Below, piece after piece: positions 1 to 7,728 of a stretch of DNA of 32,471 nucleotides; within the stretch, counting starts at the first letter, position 1; each line of letters opens with the position of its first letter. Source of the DNA: Candidatus Neomarinimicrobiota bacterium (GTDB lineage Bacteria > Fidelibacterota > Marinisomatia > SCGC-AAA003-L08 > TS1B11). The position numbers and the translations under genes are program-made. The notes under the pieces are model-generated. The model searched no databases. It saw only the letters and a list, made by a program, of their open reading frames with translations, and was not told the origin of the DNA. Location of the stretch: assembly GCA_022560655.1 (NCBI GenBank), contig JADFSS010000017.1:1-32471 (forward strand), written 5' to 3'.

Positions 1-321
1 GACTGGGATATCCTTTTCCTGATCCCGCTGCCCTGGTCCGGCCCGGTGCTGGCGCCGGTGCTGGTGTCCGTAGGAATCATCATGGGCGGGGTCTATTTGC
101 TCGGCTTGCCGCCGGATGCTCCCTCGCCGTTCCGCCGCTCGGACTGGCTGGTGGAGATCGCCGCCGGGCTCGTGATTATCGCCAGCTTCATGTGGAACCT
201 CCCGGCCCTGGCCGCCGGGGAGGCACCGGTCAGTTACCCCTGGTGGCTGTTCGCGTTAGGTTTGGGCGGCGGCGCCGGGTGGTTTGTCTGGCGGGTGCGG
301 GACGCAGGCGGCGCACGCTAG
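1..321 (+). CDS. 3' end of an integral membrane protein, function unknown
   Basis: The reading frame is open from base 1, so the gene starts outside the window; 106 residues are visible. Three hydrophobic segments can be seen: around the LFLIPLPWSGPVLAPV stretch at the edge, around VEIAAGLVIIASFMW, and around WWLFALGLGGGAGWFVW, followed by a short basic tail ending GGAR. An internal GTG at 46 could be read as a start, but the frame upstream of it is equally hydrophobic and protein-like, so a truncated gene is preferred. I do not recognise the family. It precedes rpmB by 325 bases on the same strand with no clear terminator between them, so no operon link is claimed. Confidence 0.6.
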   Translation, partial: DWDILFLIPLPWSGPVLAPVLVSVGIIMGGVYLLGLPPDAPSPFRRSDWLVEIAAGLVIIASFMWNLPALAAGEAPVSYPWWLFALGLGGGAGWFVWRVRDAGGAR

Positions 322-472
322 AGGTTCGCGGCCACATGTGTTACTCGTGTGGAGCCACCAAGGACTCGAGCGGCGGCCGGTAAACGGCAGCATAGCAAGC
401 CCGGAGGCTGTGGGAAGGGGATGAACCCACCCTTGAAGCCCCTCCCCCCGCCGTTGGCCGCCGCCTCCCGAT

Positions 473-499
473 TCCCGAAGCATCGGGACGGCACAAGTT
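473..499 (-). repeat. dispersed palindrome, copy 1 (TCCCGA-N4-TCGGGA next to AACTTG)
   Basis: TCCCGA and TCGGGA form a 6-bp stem with a 4-base loop at 473-488. Read on the minus strand the stem is preceded by AACTTG (494-499). Two related copies lie on the plus strand at 31242-31263 and 31638-31659, where AACTTG abuts the stem directly; here about five extra bases separate them. It is likely a small dispersed intergenic repeat. Confidence 0.55.
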
Positions 500-603
500 A
501 CGGCGGGGCGAAGCGGGACAGGCTCGAAAGGGATGGGACTGTGGGGCGTAGACGGGGCGAGGTAGGGCTTTTCACGCCCGGCCCGACGCCGTAACTTCCC
601 GCT

Positions 604-622
604 GCTGCCGACTGACGGCAGC
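604..622 (+). promoter_or_regulatory. hairpin in the rpmB leader
   Basis: GCTGCCG and CGGCAGC pair perfectly over 7 bp around a 5-base ACTGA loop. The stem ends 16 bases before the GGGAG ribosome-binding site of rpmB. No T tract follows, so a transcription terminator is unlikely. A similar stem with a 5-base loop stands 14 bases before the rpsP ribosome-binding site, which suggests a shared leader design for ribosomal protein genes. A regulatory role is inference only. Confidence 0.4.
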
Positions 623-646
623 ACAACATTTTGGCGTAGGGAGAGC

Positions 647-883
647 ATGAGCAAATACTGTCAGGTGACCGGCCGGGGGCCCATGACCGGCAACAACGTG
701 AGCCACGCCAAAAACCGGACCCGCCGGCGGTTCGACCTGAACCTGCAGCGGAAGCGGTTCTGGATGAAGGACGAGGGGCGCTTTGTGACGCTTACACTCT
801 CGGCCAAGGGCATCCGCATCATCGACAAGAAGGGCATCGGCGCCGTGGTGCGGGAGCTGCGGGCCAGGGGGGAGAAGGTCTAG
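647..883 (+). CDS. rpmB: 50S ribosomal protein L28
   Basis: A 78-residue basic protein with the L28 layout: N-terminal [19 protein letters not shown], then a [13 protein letters not shown] strand region, and the [18 protein letters not shown]-terminal part. Length matches the family. It is a structural component of the large ribosomal subunit. The ATG at 647 is preceded by GGGAG a few bases upstream. rpmG, a common neighbour of rpmB, is not adjacent; the gene stands alone and converges on ftsZ, with a hairpin terminator between them. Confidence 0.97.
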   Translation: MSKYCQVTGRGPMTGNNVSHAKNRTRRRFDLNLQRKRFWMKDEGRFVTLTLSAKGIRIIDKKGIGAVVRELRARGEKV

Positions 884-926
884 CTGTACTGCTGGCCCAA
901 TGCCTGCGCGCCGTAGACAAATATAA

Positions 927-966
927 GCAAAGCCCCCTCGGATCTGCCGTGAAGAGGGGGCTTTGC
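927..966 (-). terminator. intrinsic terminator between rpmB and ftsZ, best for the dcw operon
   Basis: Arms 927-939 (GCAAAGCCCCCTC) and 954-966 are perfectly complementary over 13 bp with a 14-base loop. On the minus strand, 24 bases past the ftsZ stop, the stem is followed by a T-rich tail (TTATATTTGT), so it should end the dcw transcript. On the plus strand the tail is poor in T, but the same stem could still slow readthrough from rpmB. Confidence 0.85.
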
Positions 967-989
967 TGTGCGGGGACCAGTCAACCGGG

Positions 990-2180
990 TCAGGCGGCTG
1001 GCTGGCTCCCCGGTCGGGAGGAAGATTGAGCCCGCAGAACGGCGGGCACCTCCAGGTCGTCGCCAAAGACGAGGATTTCCTCATCCTCGCTGTCCACCAC
1101 CGCCATACCGTCCGCGGGCGCCCGGTGCCGAAGCACCTTGAGAGGATCGGCGCGCCCCGGCAGCCCGTCGGGAGCGGTCAAGCCGTTGGCAGCCAGGGCG
1201 GGGATGGGGAGGTCATCCAGGGGCTGGTTGAAGCCGGTGGCGATGACCGTGACGCGGAATTCGTCGGCCAGGCTGGGATCGATGACCGCGCCGAAGATGA
1301 CATTGGCGTCCTCGCCGGCCTCCTCGTAGATGATGGAAGCGGCGTCGTTGACCTCGTGGAGGCTCATGGAGGGATCACCGGTGACGTTCACCAGCAGGCC
1401 CTGGGCGCCCTGGATGTTGCAGTTCTGCAGCAGGGGAGAGGAGATGGCCTGCTGGGCCGCCAGGATGGCACGCTCTTCGCCGTGGCCGGTGCCGGTGCCC
1501 ATGATGGCGTCGCCCATGTTGAGCATGACCGTGCGCACGTCGGCGAAGTCCAGGTTGATGAGCCCGTGGATGTTGATGAGATCGGAGATGCCCCGGGTGG
1601 CCTGGTGGAGGATGCTGTCGGCCATTTTGAGGGCGTCGGTGAAGGAGGTGCCCGCATCGGTGACGTGCAGGAGGGTCTCGTTGGGGATCACCAGGGTCGT
1701 GTCACAATGCTTGCGCAATTCCTGGATGCCCAGCTCCGCCCGGCGCGCCCGGTGGCGACCTTCGAACAGGAAGGGGCGGGTGACAATGCCCACGGTGAGG
1801 GTGTTTAGGTCCCGGGCGATGCGGGCGATCTGGGGCGCCGCGCCTGAGCCGGTGCCGCCACCCATCCCGGCGGTGACAAAAATCATATCGGCGTCGGCCA
1901 GGGCTTTTCCGATGTACTCGTGGTCCTCTACCACCGCCTGGCGGCCGATGTCGATGTCGGCGCCGGCCCCCAATCCTTTGGTGAGGGTCTTGCCGATCTG
2001 AAGCTTGACTTCGGCCAGGTTGTTTTCCAGGTCCTGCGCGTCGGAATTGACCGCAATGAACTCGACCCCCAGCAGCTGGTCCTCAATCATGCGGTTGATG
2101 GCGTTGCCACCGGCCCCGCCAACGCCAACCACCTTGATCTTTGCCCTCATCATGTCGTAGTCATCGAATTCGAAGAACAT
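990..2180 (-). CDS. ftsZ: cell division protein FtsZ
   Basis: A 396-residue bacterial tubulin that polymerises with GTP into the Z ring at midcell. Visible landmarks are the nucleotide-binding GVGGAGGNA at 19-27, the tubulin signature GMGGGTGSGAAP at 105-116 (Ser in place of the commoner Thr in GTGTG), and the T7 synergy loop NLDFADVR at 209-216. A variable linker runs from about 318 to 374, and the C-terminal peptide DLEVPAVLRAQ at 375-385 should bind FtsA and other tethers; about 11 residues follow it. The ATG at 2180 has a strong AGGAGAGGAG ribosome-binding site, stronger than at most upstream junctions, which fits the high FtsZ levels cells need. It is the last gene of the cluster. Confidence 0.98.
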   Translation of the reverse strand: MFFEFDDYDMMRAKIKVVGVGGAGGNAINRMIEDQLLGVEFIAVNSDAQDLENNLAEVKLQIGKTLTKGLGAGADIDIGRQAVVEDHEYIGKALADADMIFVTAGMGGGTGSGAAPQIARIARDLNTLTVGIVTRPFLFEGRHRARRAELGIQELRKHCDTTLVIPNETLLHVTDAGTSFTDALKMADSILHQATRGISDLINIHGLINLDFADVRTVMLNMGDAIMGTGTGHGEERAILAAQQAISSPLLQNCNIQGAQGLLVNVTGDPSMSLHEVNDAASIIYEEAGEDANVIFGAVIDPSLADEFRVTVIATGFNQPLDDLPIPALAANGLTAPDGLPGRADPLKVLRHRAPADGMAVVDSEDEEILVFGDDLEVPAVLRAQSSSRPGSQPAA

Positions 2181-2200
2181 AATCGGTCTCCTCTCCTGGG

Positions 2201-3472
2201 TTAAAACAGCTCGCTAAAGAATTCCTTCACCTGGGTGCCCAGGCCTCTTAAAAACTGGCCGGCCCCGCCGGGACGCGGGGGGGGGCCGTAGGTCTCTTCG
2301 TACTCCCGGCCATACAGCAGCAGGCCGATGACAGTCGTGTACACCGGCGAGTTCACCGCGTCTTCCAGGCCCGTCACGTGCAGCGGGTAGCCGATCTTGA
2401 TGGCGGCGCTGAAGACTTCGCCAGCCTTCTCCTCCAGTTCGGTGAGCAGGGCCCCGCCGCCGGTGACCACCACGCCGAAGGTGAGCCGGTCGCTCACCTC
2501 GCTTTTGCGGATCTCGTGGCGACAGAGCTGCAGGATCTCCTCGACCCGGGGCTCGATGACCGCAGCCAGCCCCCGGCTGGAGGAAATCTGCGGCGCGCGT
2601 CCGGCGATGCCGTCAATGGTGAGCTCCCGGTTCTCCACCGTGGCGGGGAATTTTGCGTAGCCGAACTGCCGCTTCAGCGCTTCAGCTTTCTCGAAAGTGG
2701 TGTGCAGCACCTGGGCGATATCGCTGCTGATGCGGTCGCCGCCGAAGGGGATGATAGCGGTATGACGCACGCCCCCCTCGAAGTAGACAATGACTTCGGT
2801 GGTGCCCGCGCCCATGTCCAGCAGCACCACGCCCTGTTCGCGCTCGGTCTGGTCGAGTGCGGCGTAGGCCGAGGCCAATGGCGCCAGCACCAGCGTCTCC
2901 ACGTATAACCCCGCTTGCTCGACGCAGCGCACGAGGCTCTGGGCGGCGGCGGCGTTGCCGGTGACCAGGTGGACCCGGGCTTCGAGCCGGTGGCCGATGT
3001 GTCCCAATGGAGCCTGGATGCCGTGGTGCTGATCGACGCGGAACTCCTGGGTCAGAACATGGAGGATTTCCCGCTCGGTGGGCAGGGTAATGGCTTGGGC
3101 CTGTTCCAGCACACGGTCGATGTCTTCCGCGGTGATCTGCTGCGTGTGGGGCTGGCGGGGATCGCCGCGGCTGATGGTGATGACCCCGGTGTTGTTCATG
3201 CTGCGAATATCCTCGCCGGAGAGCGCCACGTAGACGCCGTCCATGCGCACGTCGGCCCTGGTCTCGGCCTCGCTCACGGCCGCTTCGATGGAGGCGATCG
3301 TCTCCTGCACGTTCACCACCTGGCCCTTGCGCAGCCCCGCCATGGGTGCGCGGCCCGTGCCCAGGACGCTCAGCTGGCCGTCCTCATCCAGCATGGCAAT
3401 GGCCGCACAGGCCTGGCTGGTGCCCAGGTCCAGGGCGGAGATCATGCGCAGTTGGCCGTTGTGGTTAGGCAT
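2201..3472 (-). CDS. ftsA: cell division protein FtsA (actin-like membrane tether)
   Basis: A 423-residue actin/Hsp70-fold ATPase that links FtsZ to the inner membrane. Phosphate-1 (LDLGTS, 14-19), phosphate-2 (LLDMGAGTT, 217-225) and the adenosine motif (VVTGGGALL, 335-343) are visible, with the FtsA-specific 1C insertion roughly between residues 84 and 165. The last residues (QFLRGLGTQVKEFFSELF) form an amphipathic helix, the membrane-targeting sequence. A short GPPPRPGG linker precedes it. It lies 20 bases before ftsZ and 3 bases after ftsQ. The first nine residues precede the conserved core, so an internal Met10 start cannot be excluded. Confidence 0.97.
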   Translation of the reverse strand: MPNHNGQLRMISALDLGTSQACAAIAMLDEDGQLSVLGTGRAPMAGLRKGQVVNVQETIASIEAAVSEAETRADVRMDGVYVALSGEDIRSMNNTGVITISRGDPRQPHTQQITAEDIDRVLEQAQAITLPTEREILHVLTQEFRVDQHHGIQAPLGHIGHRLEARVHLVTGNAAAAQSLVRCVEQAGLYVETLVLAPLASAYAALDQTEREQGVVLLDMGAGTTEVIVYFEGGVRHTAIIPFGGDRISSDIAQVLHTTFEKAEALKRQFGYAKFPATVENRELTIDGIAGRAPQISSSRGLAAVIEPRVEEILQLCRHEIRKSEVSDRLTFGVVVTGGGALLTELEEKAGEVFSAAIKIGYPLHVTGLEDAVNSPVYTTVIGLLLYGREYEETYGPPPRPGGAGQFLRGLGTQVKEFFSELF

Positions 3473-3475
3473 GGC

Positions 3476-4267
3476 TCAGGCCCGCTCCCGCACCACCACC
3501 TGGCGGTCGTAGCGCAAATCGATGTAGGCGTAGTCCAGCAGGCTGCGCTTGCCGGAGAGGGTGTTTAGAAAGGCATCCAGCGTGGCAATGCGCAACAGCA
3601 GGTCGCGCTGCCCCAGCCTTACGGGCGTGGAGGTCTCGGCCATGTAGAGGGTGATCTCGCCGTCCCGGCCAAAGACCACCTCGCTGAGCTCGCTGTACAG
3701 CATGGGAAAGGAGTTCCGGATGTAGGTGAGGAGGTCCCAGGCCCTTTGCAGCTGGCCGTGACCCTCGATGCTGCCTTTGGACAGCGCGGTCAAGGCCGAG
3801 TCGGTGCCGGTCACCGTGGGCAGTTCCAGCTCGAACCGGCCACGGGGCAGAGGCAGGGCCACCCCCTCGGCGCTGATAATGAAATATTCCGGCGCAGCCA
3901 CATAGGCCAAGGGCTGATTTTCGACGATGTCGATGTAAATCCGGTGGGGAAATTTTCGGCCCAAGCGGACGCCGTAGACGTATTGCAGCAGCTCTACCCG
4001 CCGTTGCACAGCCGGCAGGTCGACATGGAAAATGGACCCGGTGAGGGGCAGCGCCATGGCCTTGATCACTTCCGAGCGGGTCAAGATATTGTTCCCCCGC
4101 ACCTCGACGCGCCGCAGTTGGAATACGCCGATGGACTCGATGTATGCCAGCGCCGCGCTGCCCACCAGCCAGCCGGTGGCAGCCAGCGCCACGGCCAGCA
4201 GCCCCGTGCGCACCCGGCGCAGCTGCACCCCGAGGCGCGACCGGCCCCTACTGCGTGAAGCCGGCAT
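3476..4267 (-). CDS. ftsQ: cell division protein FtsQ/DivIB
   Basis: A single-pass divisome protein with a short Arg-rich cytoplasmic tail, one membrane segment (LLAVALAATGWLVGSAALAYI), a POTRA domain beginning FQLRRVEVRGNNILTRSEVI and containing FPHRIYIDIVENQPLAYV, then the FtsQ beta domain. The open frame extends to 4327, but that would overlap murB by 80 bases and add a poor N-terminus; the ATG at 4267 gives 263 residues, the usual length, and a 20-base overlap. The ribosome-binding site is weak, suggesting coupling to murB translation. FtsQ bridges FtsL/FtsB to the early divisome. Confidence 0.93.
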   Translation of the reverse strand: MPASRSRGRSRLGVQLRRVRTGLLAVALAATGWLVGSAALAYIESIGVFQLRRVEVRGNNILTRSEVIKAMALPLTGSIFHVDLPAVQRRVELLQYVYGVRLGRKFPHRIYIDIVENQPLAYVAAPEYFIISAEGVALPLPRGRFELELPTVTGTDSALTALSKGSIEGHGQLQRAWDLLTYIRNSFPMLYSELSEVVFGRDGEITLYMAETSTPVRLGQRDLLLRIATLDAFLNTLSGKRSLLDYAYIDLRYDRQVVVRERA

Positions 4268-5192
4268 GGTCCCACGTACCCGGCTCAAAGCCGAGGGTCT
4301 TGATCTCCAGTTCCAGCTGCGTGCCAAACTGCTGTTTCACGGTGCGCGCGGCGAGGGTAATCAAATAAACCATCTCTTCGGCAGTGGCCCTGTTGTGGTT
4401 GATGAAAAAGTTGCCGTGCTTGGTGGAAATCTCGGCATCACCCCGCCGCGTGCCCTTCAGGCCGGCCTGGTCGATGAGCATGCCGGCAGCCCGGTCCGGC
4501 GCCGGGTTCTTGAAGACGCTGCCCGCGGACCGGTGCTTCAACGGCTGCCGGGACTTCCGCTCCTGCGAGGTCTGCTTGCGCAGGCGGGCCATCTTGTCCG
4601 CCAGGCCGGGCTCGAACTGAAACTCGGCTTCGACGATCACTTCGTCGGGGCTGAAGCTGGAGCTGCGGTAGGCGAAGGTCAGTTCGTCGCGGCGGTAGGT
4701 GCGGGCTGCGCCCGACCGGGTCAAGGTTTGGACGCGAATCAGGTGGGCTGAAATCTCGCCGCCGAAGGCGCCGGCGTTCATCATCAGCGCGCCGCCCAGC
4801 GTGCCGGGAACCCCGATAAGACTTTCCACGCCCGTCAGCCCCATCTGCAGGCAGCGCTTAACCAGGTGGCCCAGCATGACGCCCGAGCCGGCCACCACCC
4901 TGCCGCCCTCCAAGTGCAGCTCCTTGAGCGCCCCGGCCAGGGTCACCACCATGCCCGGCACCCCGGCGTCGCTTACCAGGCAGTTGCTGCCCGAGCCCAG
5001 GAGAGTTATTGGAATCGTCTCCACGGCGGCCAGCCGCAGCATGCGCCCCAGTTCCGTCTTGTCGCCGGGACGGTAGAAGACTTCCGCCGGCCCTCCAATG
5101 CCGTAGGTCGTGTGCCGGCTCATGGGTTCGTCGAAAAGCAACTCACCCCCTGCCAGGGGGCCGCGGACGGTGTCCTGTTGTTGCCGATTCAC
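4248..5192 (-). CDS. murB: UDP-N-acetylenolpyruvoylglucosamine reductase MurB
   Basis: A 314-residue FAD enzyme that reduces UDP-GlcNAc-enolpyruvate with NADPH to UDP-MurNAc in the cytoplasm. The PCMH-type FAD fold shows GSGSN at 66-70 and GVPGTLGGALMMNAGAFGGE at 127-146. SAGSVFKNP at 222-230 carries the catalytic proton donor Ser225, and KHGNFFIN follows near the C-terminus. The start is a GTG overlapping the murC stop by four bases (GTGA), a typical coupled junction. It sits between murC and ftsQ, as in many dcw clusters. No ddl gene follows. Confidence 0.97.
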   Translation of the reverse strand: MNRQQQDTVRGPLAGGELLFDEPMSRHTTYGIGGPAEVFYRPGDKTELGRMLRLAAVETIPITLLGSGSNCLVSDAGVPGMVVTLAGALKELHLEGGRVVAGSGVMLGHLVKRCLQMGLTGVESLIGVPGTLGGALMMNAGAFGGEISAHLIRVQTLTRSGAARTYRRDELTFAYRSSSFSPDEVIVEAEFQFEPGLADKMARLRKQTSQERKSRQPLKHRSAGSVFKNPAPDRAAGMLIDQAGLKGTRRGDAEISTKHGNFFINHNRATAEEMVYLITLAARTVKQQFGTQLELEIKTLGFEPGTWDHAGFTQ

Positions 5193-6604
5193 CGGCCGGC
5201 CCGCCTGTTCCCGGCACTTCCGCCGGAGCGACGGGCAGCAAATGCCTTGCGGATGCCGGCGTTATACCGGGTGATGTCGCCGGCGCCCAGCGTAAGGACG
5301 ATGTCCGATTCCTGGAGGAGCGGTGCAACGGCCTTGGCCAGATCGTTCTTGTCGGCCGTGTAGGTAACCTGCTTGTGACCGAAGCGGGCGGCGTCCCGGG
5401 CGATGAGCTCGCCCGAAATGCCGTCAATGGGCGCTTCCCGAGCCGGATAGACGTCGGTGACGATCAGTACGTCACTGTCCAGAAAGCTGCGGGCAAAATC
5501 TTCGTGGAAGTCCCGCGTCCGGCTGTAGAGATGGGGCTGAAAGACGGCCACCAGCCGCCGGTCCCACCCCTGGCGGGCCGCCTTCAAAACCGCGGCCACC
5601 TCGCGCGGGTGATGTGCGTAGTCGTCCACAAACAGGACGTTGCCGGTCTCACCCATGATTTCGAAGCGCCGGTTCACGCCGGTAAACTGCTGCAATCCGG
5701 CAATGATGTCCTCCAGGGGGACCTGCAGCTCCAGCCCAACGGCCACGGCGGCGAGGGCGTTGCGGATATTGTGCTCACCCGGCACCTGCAGTTTGACCTG
5801 CACGGGATCTGCATCCGGCACCCGCAGCTCGAATTCGCTGTGGGCTTCGCGGAAGGCCGGCTTGCGGGCCTGCACGTCAGCCTGGGGCGCCAGGCCGTAG
5901 GTGGTGATAGGCCGCTGCACCCGAGGGAGCAGCGCCTGCAAATTGGGCTCGTCAAGGCAGGCCACCACCCGCCCGTAGAACGGCACCGCGTTCGCGAATT
6001 TGGCGAAGGCCGCGCTCAGCTCGTCCATGTTCTCGTAGCTGTCCAAATGCTCCAGGTCCAGGTTGGTGATGACGGCCAGCGTGGGGCGCAGCGACAGGAA
6101 GCTGCGGTCAAACTCGTCGGCCTCCACCACGATAATGTCGCCCTGTCCGCGGCGGGTGTTGGAGCCCAAGCTCTTCACGATGCCACCGATGACCATGGTA
6201 GGGTCCCGCTGAGCCGTGGTGAGCATCGTCCCGATCATGGACGACGTGGTGGTCTTGCCATGCGTTCCGGCCACGGCGATACTGGTCTCCGCCACTTTCA
6301 GGAGTTCCCCCAGCATTTCTGCCCGGCGGATGACGGGAATGTTGCGCAGACGGGCCGCTTCCAGCTCGGGATTGTCAGCCTTCACTGCAGATGAATAGAC
6401 CACCATGTCGGCATCGTTGATGTTGCCGGGGGCATGACCCTGGAAAAAGCGGATACCGCTCTGCTGCAACTTGTGGGTGATCTCGGAGGACTGCAGATCG
6501 GAACCGGTGACCTTGAACCCCAGGATATGGAGCAGCTCCGCCATCCCGCTGATACCGATACCCCCCAGCCCCACAAAGTGAATTTTCTTGATGCGCCCGA
6601 ACAT
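5189..6604 (-). CDS. murC: UDP-N-acetylmuramate--L-alanine ligase MurC
   Basis: A 471-residue ATP-dependent ligase that adds L-Ala to UDP-MurNAc, the first step of the stem peptide. The N-terminal Rossmann region begins KIHFVGLGGIGISGMAE, the ATP loop GTHGKTTT is at 113-120, and the central domain has NLDLEHLD and the EADEFDRSF segment. The C-terminal domain has VDDYAHHP and QPHLYSRTRDF. The last 15-20 residues are basic and low in complexity. ATG at 6604 shares one base with the murG stop; the stop overlaps murB by four bases. Confidence 0.98.
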   Translation of the reverse strand: MFGRIKKIHFVGLGGIGISGMAELLHILGFKVTGSDLQSSEITHKLQQSGIRFFQGHAPGNINDADMVVYSSAVKADNPELEAARLRNIPVIRRAEMLGELLKVAETSIAVAGTHGKTTTSSMIGTMLTTAQRDPTMVIGGIVKSLGSNTRRGQGDIIVVEADEFDRSFLSLRPTLAVITNLDLEHLDSYENMDELSAAFAKFANAVPFYGRVVACLDEPNLQALLPRVQRPITTYGLAPQADVQARKPAFREAHSEFELRVPDADPVQVKLQVPGEHNIRNALAAVAVGLELQVPLEDIIAGLQQFTGVNRRFEIMGETGNVLFVDDYAHHPREVAAVLKAARQGWDRRLVAVFQPHLYSRTRDFHEDFARSFLDSDVLIVTDVYPAREAPIDGISGELIARDAARFGHKQVTYTADKNDLAKAVAPLLQESDIVLTLGAGDITRYNAGIRKAFAARRSGGSAGNRRAGR

Positions 6605-7728
6605 TACGCCGCGGCCAGCCTCAACACGTGTTCAACAATGAGTCGGGTAGCGTCGGGCCGGGCCATGGTGCGGGCGCGTTTGCCCATGGCGCGTAACCTG
6701 TCGGGGTAGCGCACCAGCTTGCGCACCGCCTCTTCCAGCGCCCCCGACTTGAGGTCAGCCTGGGGCACCATGCGGGCCGCCTTGCGAGCCACCATGGTGA
6801 GTGCGTTTTTGGTCTGGTGGTCCCCGGCGGCGGAGGGCAGCGGCACCAGGATGGCCGGCCGTCCCAGATAGGCGAGCTCGGAAAGGGTGGTGGCGCCGGC
6901 CCGGCAAACCACCAAATCACTGGCCGCATAGGCTGCCGCCATGTCGGTGATAAAGGGCACCAGGGTGACCCGGTCGCTGGCACCCACGGCGCGGGCGAGC
7001 TGATCATAGTCGCGGGGGCCGGTCTGCCACAGCAGGTGGACGCCCATGCCAGCGGTATAGGTTTCCCACCGGGCGCGAAAATGCCGGTTGAGCGGGCGGC
7101 TGCCTTGACTGCCGCCCAACAGGAACAGGACCTGTCTGCGGGGTGGGAGGCGCAGCTGCTCCCGGGCCGCCTCGCGGCTGGGTCCGTCGCCGTTGAACCG
7201 GACGGGGTTGCCGGTGAGCACATCGTGTTGGGTGTTCAAGTACTGGGCCGAGGAGGCGTAGGTGAGGCAGACCACATCGGCCCTGGCCGCCAGTCGGCGG
7301 GTGGTAAATCCCGGGTAGGAGTTTTGCTCCTGAATCAGGGTGGGAATGCCCCGTCGTTGGGCGGCCCGCAGGGGGATGCCGGCAGCATAACCTCCGGTAC
7401 CCACGGCCACCTGGGGTCTGAAATCGCGCAGCAGGCGGCGGCAGCGTAGCTGGGAGCTGGCCAGGCGCCAGGGAAGCAGCAGGTTGCGGCCCAGCGCAGC
7501 CGGCCCCAGACTCCGCTGGATGCCCCGTATGTTCAGGGGATAGAAGACCTCATTGTGTTGCTTCAGAATGCGAGCCTCCAGGCCATAGCGCGACCCTACG
7601 AAACGGATGTCACAGCGCTCCACCGCCTGGCGCAGCCCCTCGGCGATGGCCAGAGCGGGGTAGAGGTGTCCCCCGGTGCCGCCCCCGGCGATCAAGATGC
7701 GCAGCCGATCACGTTTGTGCACGGCCAT
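6604..7728 (-). CDS. murG: UDP-GlcNAc:undecaprenyl-PP-MurNAc-pentapeptide transferase MurG
   Basis: A 374-residue GT-B glycosyltransferase that converts lipid I to lipid II on the cytoplasmic face of the membrane. The GGGTGGHLYPA loop (15-25), GTGGYAAGIP, QEQNSYPG, the inter-domain GGSQGSRPLN and the UDP-GlcNAc-binding region CRAGATTLSEL...GDHQTKNA are all present. The gene overlaps ftsW by 20 bases at its start and shares one base with murC at its end. The N-terminus begins close to the conserved core, supporting this ATG. Confidence 0.98.
   Translation of the reverse strand: MAVHKRDRLRILIAGGGTGGHLYPALAIAEGLRQAVERCDIRFVGSRYGLEARILKQHNEVFYPLNIRGIQRSLGPAALGRNLLLPWRLASSQLRCRRLLRDFRPQVAVGTGGYAAGIPLRAAQRRGIPTLIQEQNSYPGFTTRRLAARADVVCLTYASSAQYLNTQHDVLTGNPVRFNGDGPSREAAREQLRLPPRRQVLFLLGGSQGSRPLNRHFRARWETYTAGMGVHLLWQTGPRDYDQLARAVGASDRVTLVPFITDMAAAYAASDLVVCRAGATTLSELAYLGRPAILVPLPSAAGDHQTKNALTMVARKAARMVPQADLKSGALEEAVRKLVRYPDRLRAMGKRARTMARPDATRLIVEHVLRLAAA

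Larger units (their letters stand above)
322..646. other. intergenic region with repeat remnants and a leader hairpin
   Basis: No convincing gene lies here; the short frames that cross it are G/R/P-rich and have no family look. It holds a partial copy (423-446) of the GAACCCACCC / CCCCTCCC repeat that is fuller at 31013-31085, a TCCCGA-N4-TCGGGA palindrome at 473-488, and a hairpin at 604-622 just ahead of rpmB. I saw no confident promoter. Confidence 0.5.

Noticed and set aside
349-594. 81-codon plus-strand open frame before rpmB
   Set aside because: Basic, Pro/Arg-rich, crosses repeat remnants, no ribosome-binding site.
5009-6394. 461-codon plus-strand open frame opposite murC
   Set aside because: Antisense shadow of murC with no family resemblance or ribosome-binding site.
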